A DNA stretch of 57,939 nt from Actinomycetes bacterium (lineage in GTDB: Bacteria > Actinomycetota > Acidimicrobiia > Acidimicrobiales > RAAP-2): NCBI GenBank assembly GCA_021844425.1, contig JAKBTL010000055.1, forward strand, positions 1 to 57,939, written 5' to 3'. The notes below the pieces were generated by a model. That model worked only from the letters and a program-made list of their open reading frames with translations. It was not told the DNA's origin and ran no database searches. The translations under genes were made by a program, and so were the position numbers. The stretch's first letter is position 1. Each line of letters starts with the position of its first letter. Positions 50,006 to 57,939 of the stretch are shown here, one piece after another.

Positions 50006-51436
50006 ATGGCAGCTGGCCCCCCTGCGGCGAATGCGGCGAACACGGGACTTCCGGGCACGGTGGACGGCGCGCTGGACGTTCGAGACGCGTCGTGGGCAGC
50101 GGTGCGCCCGGTGCGCGTCGCCCTGCTCGGCCACGGCCACGTCGGCTCGGCCGTCGCCGAGCTGCTGAGCACGCGCGCCGAGGAGATCGCGACGCGCACC
50201 GGGGTCCGCTTCGAGCTCGCCGGCATCGCCGTCCACGACCTGCACCGGTCCCGGCGTGCGGCTCACGACGTCGATGCGCGCCTTTTCACCGACGACGCGA
50301 AGGCGCTGGTCGAGCGGCCGGACGTCGACGTGGTGGTCGAGCTCATCGGGGGCCTCGACCCGGCACGCGCCCTGGTCGAGGCCGCGCTGCGCGCCGGCAA
50401 GCCGGTAGTGAGCGCGAACAAGGTGCTCCTGGCGCAGGCTGGCGCGGAGCTTTCCGAGATCGCGTCGGCCAACGGCGTCGACCTGCTGTACGAGGCGGCG
50501 GTGGCAGGGGCCATTCCCGTGATCCGGCCACTGCGCGAGTCGCTCGCGGGCGAGCGGGTCCTGCGAGTGATGGGGATCGTCAACGGCACGACCAACTACA
50601 TCCTCACCCGCATGGCCGACGACGGCATGGACTACGCCGACGCGCTGGCAGAGGCCCAGCAGCTCGGCCTCGCAGAACGCGACCCCTCCGCGGACGTCAC
50701 AGGAGACGATGCTGCGGCCAAGGCGGCGATCCTGGCAGGCCTCGCGTTCGGCAGCGACGTCCTCGGGACTACCGTGCCGCGCGAGGGGATCACCGGCATC
50801 AGCTCGCTCGACGTCGCGTACGCCGCTCGGCTCGGGTACGTCGTCAAGCTGCTCGCGATCGCGGAGCTTGTCGACGGCGGACCTGACGTGTCGGTGCGCG
50901 TCTACCCCGCGATGGTGCCGGCCAGCCATCCGCTGGCCTCCGTGCGCGGGGCGTTCAACGCGGTCTTCGTCGAGGGCGAGGCCGCCGGCGAGCTGATGCT
51001 CTACGGTCGAGGGGCCGGAGGGGCACCCACGGCGAGCGCGGTGCTCGGGGACCTGATCGACGCCGCGCGCAACCTCATCGCGGGCGCCCACGCCCCCCCG
51101 CCTCGCCGGAGCCCGACGACCGTGCGGTCAGTCGACGAGCTGCGGTCCGCCTTCTACATCAGCCTCGACGTGGTCGACCGCCCCGGCGTTCTCGCAGAGG
51201 TCGCGGCAGCGTTCGGCGCCCATGGCGTCTCGATCCGGGCGATGGAACAGGACGGGCTCGGCACCGGCGCTCGTCTCGTGTTCCTCACGCACACGGCGAG
51301 GGAGGGCGACCTTCGGGCGACGCTCGACGCGCTCGACGCGCTCGAGACCGTGGTGCGCGTGGGGAGCGTGCTGCACGTCACCGGCGACGGCGACGCGCCC
51401 GTGCGGGTGCGCGACGCGCCTGCGGGGAGCCACTGA
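50006..51436 (+). CDS. hom: Homoserine dehydrogenase
   Basis: A 476-residue enzyme reducing aspartate semialdehyde to homoserine. It has the Rossmann fold [54 protein letters not shown], the catalytic-domain signature [40 protein letters not shown], and a C-terminal ACT domain ([20 protein letters not shown]) for threonine feedback. The start ATG 50006 is inferred; the frame is open to 49937. It is followed by thrC one base later. Confidence 0.95.
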   Translation: MAAGPPAANAANTGLPGTVDGALDVRDASWAAVRPVRVALLGHGHVGSAVAELLSTRAEEIATRTGVRFELAGIAVHDLHRSRRAAHDVDARLFTDDAKALVERPDVDVVVELIGGLDPARALVEAALRAGKPVVSANKVLLAQAGAELSEIASANGVDLLYEAAVAGAIPVIRPLRESLAGERVLRVMGIVNGTTNYILTRMADDGMDYADALAEAQQLGLAERDPSADVTGDDAAAKAAILAGLAFGSDVLGTTVPREGITGISSLDVAYAARLGYVVKLLAIAELVDGGPDVSVRVYPAMVPASHPLASVRGAFNAVFVEGEAAGELMLYGRGAGGAPTASAVLGDLIDAARNLIAGAHAPPPRRSPTTVRSVDELRSAFYISLDVVDRPGVLAEVAAAFGAHGVSIRAMEQDGLGTGARLVFLTHTAREGDLRATLDALDALETVVRVGSVLHVTGDGDAPVRVRDAPAGSH

Positions 51437-51437
51437 C

Positions 51438-52487
51438 ATGCCCGTGGCGGCTGCGTGGCGGGGGGCGATCGAGGAGTACCGCGAGCTGCTCCCCGTGGAC
51501 GACGACACTCCGGTGGTGACCCTTCTCGAGGGCGGGACGCCGCTCGTGCCCGCGCCGAAGCTCTCGGCCCGCGTCGGCGCATCGGTGTGGCTGAAGATCG
51601 AGGGCTCGAACCCGACCGGCTCCTTCAAGGACCGGGGGATGACCCTCGCGATCTCCAAGGCGGTCGAGGAGGGCGCGAAGGCCGTGGTGTGCGCATCGAC
51701 GGGGAACACCTCTGCGTCCGCCGCGGCGTATGCAGCTCGGGTCGGGCTCGAGTGCGTGGTGCTCATCCCAGAGGGCTACATCGCCCTCGGCAAGCTCGCG
51801 CAGGCTCTTGTGCACGGCGCACGGGTGCTGCAGGTACGCGGCAACTTCGACGACGCGCTCCGGATCGTGCGGGAGCTGCCGAAACGAGCTCCCGTCACCG
51901 TGGTGAACTCGGTGAACCCGTTCCGGCTCGAGGGGCAGAAGACGGCGGCGTTCGAGATCGTCGACGTGCTCGGGCGCGCTCCGGACGTGCAGTGCATGCC
52001 GGTGGGGAACGCCGGCAACATCACGGCGTACTGGCGCGGGTACCTCCAGTACAAGCAGACCGGCCGCTCGCAGAACCTGCCCCGGCTGCTCGGCTTCCAG
52101 GCAGAGGGTGCCGCGCCGATCGTCCTCGGCCACCCCGTCGAGCACCCCGAGACCGTGGCGACGGCGATCCGCATCGGCAACCCGGCGAGCTGGTACCCGG
52201 CGACGGCGGCGGTCGCGGAGTCGGGCGGCGCGATCAGCGCGGTGAGCGACGCGGAGATCCTCGACGCCTACCGGCTGCTCGCTCGGGAAGAGGCGGTCTT
52301 CTGCGAAGCGGCTTCCGCGGCCGCGGTGGCGGGGCTCCTGCGCAGCGACGTCTCGCCAGGGTCGACGGTGGTGTGCGTGCTCACCGGTCACGGGCTGAAG
52401 GATCCCGACCTCGCCATCAGCCAGATCTCCGTTCCCCCGGTCGTCGAGGCCGACCTCGACGCCGTGGTCCAAGAGCTCGGGCTCTGA
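51438..52487 (+). CDS. thrC: Threonine synthase
   Basis: A 349-residue PLP enzyme converting O-phosphohomoserine to threonine. It has the PLP lysine in [12 protein letters not shown], the phosphate-binding [39 protein letters not shown], and [20 protein letters not shown]. It is the short actinobacterial type. ATG 51438 lies one base after the hom stop region, so the two are cotranscribed. The usual partner thrB (homoserine kinase) does not follow; rho comes next after a 407-base gap. Not one of its threonine codons is ACA. Confidence 0.95.
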   Translation: MPVAAAWRGAIEEYRELLPVDDDTPVVTLLEGGTPLVPAPKLSARVGASVWLKIEGSNPTGSFKDRGMTLAISKAVEEGAKAVVCASTGNTSASAAAYAARVGLECVVLIPEGYIALGKLAQALVHGARVLQVRGNFDDALRIVRELPKRAPVTVVNSVNPFRLEGQKTAAFEIVDVLGRAPDVQCMPVGNAGNITAYWRGYLQYKQTGRSQNLPRLLGFQAEGAAPIVLGHPVEHPETVATAIRIGNPASWYPATAAVAESGGAISAVSDAEILDAYRLLAREEAVFCEAASAAAVAGLLRSDVSPGSTVVCVLTGHGLKDPDLAISQISVPPVVEADLDAVVQELGL

Positions 52488-52894
52488 CCGTCCTCTGGCG
52501 GTCGAGCCCCCGGCCTCCCGGCCTCCCGGCCCCCGGCCTCCCGGCCTCGCGGCCGTTCGAGGCGCCCATGCCGTCCGAGCCGCCTGAGTCGGGGAATGCC
52601 CCGACCGGGCAGGGTGTTGAGGTGGTCGGGTGATCGGAGGGCTCGAGGTGGTGCGTCACCCGCTGGCACGTGGCAAGTGCCGGATTGTTGCCGCGACCGG
52701 AGTCAACCGCTACGATGGCTTCATCCCACCGGGCAACGGCGCACTGGTCGCTGGGCCCGAGGCCGGTCCAGATCCGTGGCGCCACCGGTGGTACGCGGGA
52801 GCAGGCCTGCGACGCTTGTCCTTCGCCCGTGTTCCGTCCTCGCGCGGCGTGGCCTCCCCACGGTCGGCGCGACCCATCATGAGATAGGAGACCG
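52488..52894. other. Gap between thrC and rho, with C-rich repeats
   Basis: The first part (about 52507-52556) is a run of cccggcct-like units that can pair with itself and may act as a terminator or be a simple repeat. An open frame at 52630-52887 has no recognisable content and odd composition. The rho promoter and leader must lie here. The ribosome site of rho is taggagacc just before ATG 52895. No homoserine kinase gene is present. Confidence 0.45.
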
Positions 52895-54664
<1,770 letters not shown>

Positions 54665-54747
54665 TCCCGAGACGGGCACGACCACTGACCACGGGTCGCC
54701 GGCGCACGGCGACGGCCGACCCCAGAACGCGAAAGCAAGGCACCACC

Positions 54748-54975
54748 ATGAAGGCAGGTATCCACCCCACCTACGACGAGGCGACGGTCCACTGCTCGTG
54801 CGGGAACACGTTCACGACCCGCTCGACCAAGCCCGACCTGCACGTCGAGCTGTGCAACGAGTGCCATCCGTTCTTCACCGGCAAGCAGAAGCTCGTCGAC
54901 TCCGGCGGGCGCGTCGAGCGGTTCCAGCGCCGCTACGGCCGCCGGACGGCGAACCGACCTCCGGCGAAGAGCTGA
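54748..54975 (+). CDS. rpmE: 50S ribosomal protein L31 (zinc-binding type)
   Basis: A 75-residue ribosomal protein. Starts [20 protein letters not shown], then [20 protein letters not shown]. The four cysteines of the zinc ribbon (C16, C18, C37, C40) are present, marking the zinc-containing form that can be replaced under zinc limitation by a cysteine-free paralogue. It ends in a basic tail. It lies between rho and prfA, the standard actinobacterial order. The start is ATG 54748. Confidence 0.97.
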   Translation: MKAGIHPTYDEATVHCSCGNTFTTRSTKPDLHVELCNECHPFFTGKQKLVDSGGRVERFQRRYGRRTANRPPAKS

Positions 54976-55008
54976 GCCAGCTCCCGCGCCCAGTCGGGTC
55001 GAGGTCCG

Positions 55009-56115
55009 ATGGCCGCTGAGCCGCCAAGCGTGGCGGCGAGCCCCCCCCTCGACGCTCGCCTGGACGCGCTCACCCAGGAGCTCGCCGGCATCGAGATTCA
55101 GCTCGCCGACCCGACGATCGCCGGCGACCCCGCGCGCCTGCGCGACCTCTCCCGACGTCACAAGGAGCTCGGCGAGGTCGTCTCGGCGTGGCTCGAGCTC
55201 CGCTCGGCGCGCGCGGATCTCGACGCCGCCCGCCAGCTGCTCGACGAGTCCACGGGAGAAGAGCGCGAGGCGGCCCTCGAGGAGGTGGAAGGGGCGGAGG
55301 CGCGGCTCGCCTCCCTCGGCGCGCAGCTGAGCATCCTCTTGCTCCCGAAGGACCCGAACGACGGGCGCAACGTGATCATGGAGATCCGCGGGGCAGAGGG
55401 CGGCGAGGAGGCGAACCTCTTCGCCCGGGACCTGCTCGACATGTACCTGCGCTACGCGGCGCGCCGGGGCTGGCACGTCGAGGTGCTCTCGTCGAGCCCT
55501 TCGGAGCGCGACGGGATCAACGAGGCGGTCCTGCTCGTGAAAGGCGCGGACGCCTGGGCGCGCTTGGAGCACGAGGCGGGGCCCCACCGGGTCCAGCGCG
55601 TGCCGGTCACCGAGTCCAAGGGGCGGATCCACACCTCCTCGGCGACCGTCACCGTGCTCCCCGAGGCCGACGAGGTCGACGTGCAGATCGACCCTTCGGA
55701 CCTGAAGGTCGACGTCTACCGATCGACGGGCCCTGGCGGCCAGTCGGTGAACACCACCGACTCGGCGGTGCGGATCACGCACCTGCCGACGGGCATCGTC
55801 GTGTCGATGCAGGACGAGAAGAGCCAGATTCAGAACCGCGCGAAAGCGATGACGGTCCTGCGCGCCCGGCTGCTGCGCGTCGAGCAGGAACGCCGTGCCC
55901 TTGAGCTCGCCGTGCAGCGCAAGAGCCAGGTCGGCGGCGGGGGGCGGTCGGAGAAGGTGCGGACGTACAACTTCCGCGAGAACCGGGTCACCGACCACCG
56001 GGTGAACGTCACCCTCTACAAGCTCGACCAGGTGCTCCAAGGCGACTTGGACGAGCTCACCGAGGCGCTCATGGCCGACAAACGAGCCCGGCAGCTGGCA
56101 GGCGGGCACGCATGA
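55009..56115 (+). CDS. prfA: Peptide chain release factor 1
   Basis: A 368-residue factor terminating translation at UAA and UAG. The GGQ motif is at 243-245 ([20 protein letters not shown]). The codon-recognition loop region has [20 protein letters not shown], where the PVT tripeptide takes the place of PxT. The coiled N-domain and [20 protein letters not shown] near the end match RF1 rather than RF2. The start is ATG 55009; the stop overlaps the prmC start by four bases. Confidence 0.96.
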   Translation: MAAEPPSVAASPPLDARLDALTQELAGIEIQLADPTIAGDPARLRDLSRRHKELGEVVSAWLELRSARADLDAARQLLDESTGEEREAALEEVEGAEARLASLGAQLSILLLPKDPNDGRNVIMEIRGAEGGEEANLFARDLLDMYLRYAARRGWHVEVLSSSPSERDGINEAVLLVKGADAWARLEHEAGPHRVQRVPVTESKGRIHTSSATVTVLPEADEVDVQIDPSDLKVDVYRSTGPGGQSVNTTDSAVRITHLPTGIVVSMQDEKSQIQNRAKAMTVLRARLLRVEQERRALELAVQRKSQVGGGGRSEKVRTYNFRENRVTDHRVNVTLYKLDQVLQGDLDELTEALMADKRARQLAGGHA

Positions 56116-56996
56116 CCTCGCGTGGCGCCCTCCAGGCTGCGCTCGCCAGCCGGCTCGGGTCGGCGAACGAAGCTCGATGGATCCTCGAAGAGGTGCTCGG
56201 GGTGGGCGACGGTGCGGGCCGTGAGGCGGACGACCCGGCGGTGCGCAGGCTCTCGGAAATGGTCACGCGGCGGCTCGCAGGAGAGCCGCTCCAGTACCTG
56301 CTCGGCGCCTGGGCGTTCCGGACCGTCGAGCTCCTCGTCGACGACCGAGCGCTCATCCCGCGTCCGGAGACCGAACAAGTGGTCGAGGTCGCCCTGGCCG
56401 AGGCCCGTCGGCAGCTCGCGATCGTGCAGACCCTCGGCGACCCGTTGCTCGCGGTCGACCTCGGCACGGGGAGCGGGGCCATCGCGCTGTCGATCTCGGC
56501 CGAGCTCGGCGGGGAGTGCCCGCACCTGCGCGTCGCCGCGACCGACGTCGACTGCTCGGCGCTGCAACTGGCGGAGGCGAACCGCCAGCGGGTGGCAGCC
56601 CGCGCCCCCCACGTCCTCGCCCAGGTCGAGCTTCGCACCGGTTCGTGGTTCGACGCGCTGGCACCCGAGTGGAGAGGGCGGGTGCGCCTCGTCGTCTCCA
56701 ATCCTCCTTACGTGAGCGCGGACGAGTGGCCGACCCTCGATCCAGAGGTCCGACGGGAGCCCTACGGAGCGCTCGTGGCGGCTGCAGGCTCGGACGGCAC
56801 GCCTGGGCTCGCCGGAGTCGAGGCCGTGCTCGGCTCGGCGCGCGGGTGGCTCGTCCCCGGAGGGGCGGCGGTCGTCGAGATCGCTCCGCACCAAGCCGCT
56901 TCCGCGCGTGAGCTCGCGAGCAGGGCCGGGTACCGCCACGTGCGCGTCGAGCCGGACCTTGCGGGCAGGCCACGCGTGGTGGTCGCCCGGCGGTGA
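56112..56996 (+). CDS. prmC: Release factor glutamine methyltransferase
   Basis: A 294-residue SAM-dependent enzyme that methylates the glutamine of the GGQ motif of RF1 and RF2. It has an N-terminal helical domain ([35 protein letters not shown]), SAM motif [20 protein letters not shown], and the catalytic NPPY at 197-200 ([14 protein letters not shown]). It overlaps prfA, its substrate gene, and the next gene by four bases each. Confidence 0.96.
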   Translation: MTSRGALQAALASRLGSANEARWILEEVLGVGDGAGREADDPAVRRLSEMVTRRLAGEPLQYLLGAWAFRTVELLVDDRALIPRPETEQVVEVALAEARRQLAIVQTLGDPLLAVDLGTGSGAIALSISAELGGECPHLRVAATDVDCSALQLAEANRQRVAARAPHVLAQVELRTGSWFDALAPEWRGRVRLVVSNPPYVSADEWPTLDPEVRREPYGALVAAAGSDGTPGLAGVEAVLGSARGWLVPGGAAVVEIAPHQAASARELASRAGYRHVRVEPDLAGRPRVVVARR

Positions 56997-57625
56997 CCGG
57001 GGTCGGCGCCCCGCCGGTGCTCGACGCGGCAGACGCCTCTTCGCTCGATGCCGCGCTCGACGCCCTCGAAGATGGCTTGGTCGTCAGCGTCCCGACTGAC
57101 ACGGTCTACGGGCTCGCGGCGCGCATCGACCGACCGGCGGGCATGGCGTCGATCTTCTCCGCGAAGGGCCGCCCGCCCGGGCTCGCGTTACCGGTGCTCG
57201 TCGGGCGATGGCGCCAGGCGAGGACGGTCGCGGCCAGCTGGCCGCGCTCGGCGTCCATGCTCGCGGCCCGCTTCTGGCCGGGCGCCCTCACCGTCGTGGT
57301 GCCTGTCGACCCTGCGCTCGGCACGCACCTCGGCGGCGACGGGAAGAGCGTCGGCCTGCGCCTTCCTCGCCAGAAATTCGTCCAGGCGCTCTGCCGCCGT
57401 GCCGGGCCGCTCGCCACGACGAGCGCCAACGTGCACGGCGCCCCGCCGTGCACGACCGCCGAGGAGGTGCGTGGGACGTTCGGCGCGCCAGACGTGGCGC
57501 TGGTGATCGACGGGGGCACGTGCGACGGAGAACCCTCGACCGTCGCGGACTGCACGGTCTCACCACCGTCGTGCTTGCGTGAGGGCGCCATCGCCTGGTC
57601 GTGGATCGAGGCGTCGCTCCGCTGA
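56993..57625 (+). CDS. L-threonylcarbamoyladenylate synthase (TsaC/Sua5 family)
   Basis: A 210-residue YrdC-domain enzyme making the threonylcarbamoyl-AMP used for the t6A modification of ANN-decoding tRNAs. It has VVSVPTDTVYGLAARIDRPA, FSAKGRPPGLALPVLVGRWR, FWPGALTVVVPVDP, VGLRLPRQ and PLATTSANVHGAPPCTTAEE. It lacks the C-terminal Sua5 domain, as in TsaC. It starts at GTG 56993, overlapping prmC. Confidence 0.92.
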   Translation: MTGVGAPPVLDAADASSLDAALDALEDGLVVSVPTDTVYGLAARIDRPAGMASIFSAKGRPPGLALPVLVGRWRQARTVAASWPRSASMLAARFWPGALTVVVPVDPALGTHLGGDGKSVGLRLPRQKFVQALCRRAGPLATTSANVHGAPPCTTAEEVRGTFGAPDVALVIDGGTCDGEPSTVADCTVSPPSCLREGAIAWSWIEASLR

Positions 57626-57671
57626 CCAGCCTGTGCCCGGGCGCTGGCGCCCCCCGGTGGGCCCGCGTGGC

Positions 57672-57731
57672 GACGCCGATCGGGGGCGCCGACCCGGGAC
57701 GCCGACCGGGGACGCCGACCGGGGTGCCGAT
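57672..57731. repeat. Short GC-rich tandem repeats upstream of glyA
   Basis: Four to five imperfect copies of a 13-14 base unit of the type gacgccgaccgggg end just before the TAGAGT hexamer used as a possible -10 for glyA. They may have arisen by slippage or may be regulatory. Confidence 0.6.
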
Positions 57732-57742
57732 AGAGTGGCCGC

Positions 57743-57817
57743 ATGTCGACGATCGCGGGCACTGGTTCCCTTCGCCCGTGGTGCCCTTCGGCCCCTTCGC
57801 CGGGCGGCCGGCCGTGA
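57743..57817 (+). CDS. Possible leaderless 24-codon leader ORF coupled to glyA
   Basis: ATG 57743 lies six bases after TAGAGT (57731-57736), so transcription could start at this ATG. The frame (MSTIAGTGSLRPWCPSAPSP and four more residues) ends with TGA at 57815-57817, overlapping the GTG of glyA in a GTGA junction, the form used throughout this window for coupled genes. glyA has no ribosome site of its own. Homology is not claimed. Confidence 0.35.
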   Translation: MSTIAGTGSLRPWCPSAPSPGGRP

Positions 57818-57939
57818 ACCGCGCCTCGCCCTTCGGCGCGTGGCTCGGCGGCGACCCCGAGCTGGCCCGGCTCCTCGGCGAGGAGATGGAGCGCCAGTCG
57901 ACGACCCTCCAGCTGATCGCGTCGGAGAACTTCACCTCC
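57814..57939 (+). CDS. glyA: Serine hydroxymethyltransferase, 5' end (cut by window edge)
   Basis: The first 42 residues are present. They include the GlyA N-terminal pattern ELARLLGEEMERQSTTLQLI followed by ASENFTS, whose ASENF motif is diagnostic of the PLP enzyme that interconverts serine and glycine with tetrahydrofolate. It starts at GTG 57814 and continues beyond the window. Its position after the Sua5-type gene is the usual actinobacterial order. Confidence 0.93.
   Translation, partial: MNRASPFGAWLGGDPELARLLGEEMERQSTTLQLIASENFTS

Noticed and set aside
52630-52887. Open frame between thrC and rho as a homoserine kinase remnant
   Set aside because: Its translation shows no GHMP-kinase motif and has the composition of random high-G+C sequence.
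57672-57731. CRISPR-like array or glycine riboswitch before glyA
   Set aside because: The units are contiguous 13-14 base repeats without spacers, and no conserved riboswitch core was found.

Overview
The window is chromosomal DNA of high G+C (estimated by eye at about 65-70%) from a flagellated actinobacterium. Gene content and order best fit the Acidimicrobiia or a related deep actinobacterial group. The evidence is the block hom-thrC-...-rho-rpmE-prfA-prmC-sua5-glyA, frequent GTG starts, many 4-base GTGA/ATGA gene overlaps, and a flagellar set without the P- and L-ring genes flgA, flgH and flgI. The lineage is an inference. No rRNA, tRNA, intact IS element or CRISPR array was seen.

Layout. 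Positions 1-3200 are a decayed accessory edge: the C-terminal end of a serine recombinase, a frameshifted conjugation-type ATPase fragment, a PAP2 phosphatase, a truncated hypothetical gene and a broken DUF433/PIN-like toxin-antitoxin pair. A beta-carbonic anhydrase follows at 3203-3691, with an operator-like palindrome inside its promoter. From 3933 to about 45255 lies one near-complete flagellar locus. It holds a PAS-GGDEF-EAL c-di-GMP enzyme and fliA; flbD-motA-motB-fliL; flgN-flgK-flgL-fliW-csrA; a minus-strand operon of two giant glycosyltransferase genes, flhA, an flhF-like gene and a small membrane protein; fliC; fliD-fliS-fliT-like; flgB-flgC-fliE-fliF-fliG-fliH-fliI-fliJ-(NlpC/P60+lytic transglycosylase)-fliK-flgD-flgE; and fliM-fliN-fliO-fliP-fliQ-fliR-flhB-DUF1707. 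From 45273 to the end are a helix-turn-helix protein, an unknown internally repeated protein, citramalate synthase, two envelope-type proteins, threonine biosynthesis genes, rho, translation genes and the start of glyA.

How the genes work together. Sites resembling the flagellar sigma-28 promoter (TCAAGGT or TAAAGCCC, 12 bases, then GCCGAT or ACCGAT) lie before flbD, fliC, flgB and fliM, and a -10-like box lies before flgN. They match the FliA encoded here. The most striking layer is post-transcriptional. fliW overlaps an unusual CsrA gene encoding about 198 residues instead of about 60-75, with CsrA-like segments repeated in one chain. The leaders of fliC and of flbD-motAB each carry a hairpin presenting GGA, plus a second GGA in the Shine-Dalgarno sequence. 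This is the architecture expected for FliW-CsrA control of flagellin, here apparently extended to the motor operon. Exported axial-protein genes also use the threonine codon ACA far more than neighbouring cytoplasmic genes. All these points come from reading the sequence by eye; no search or folding program was run.
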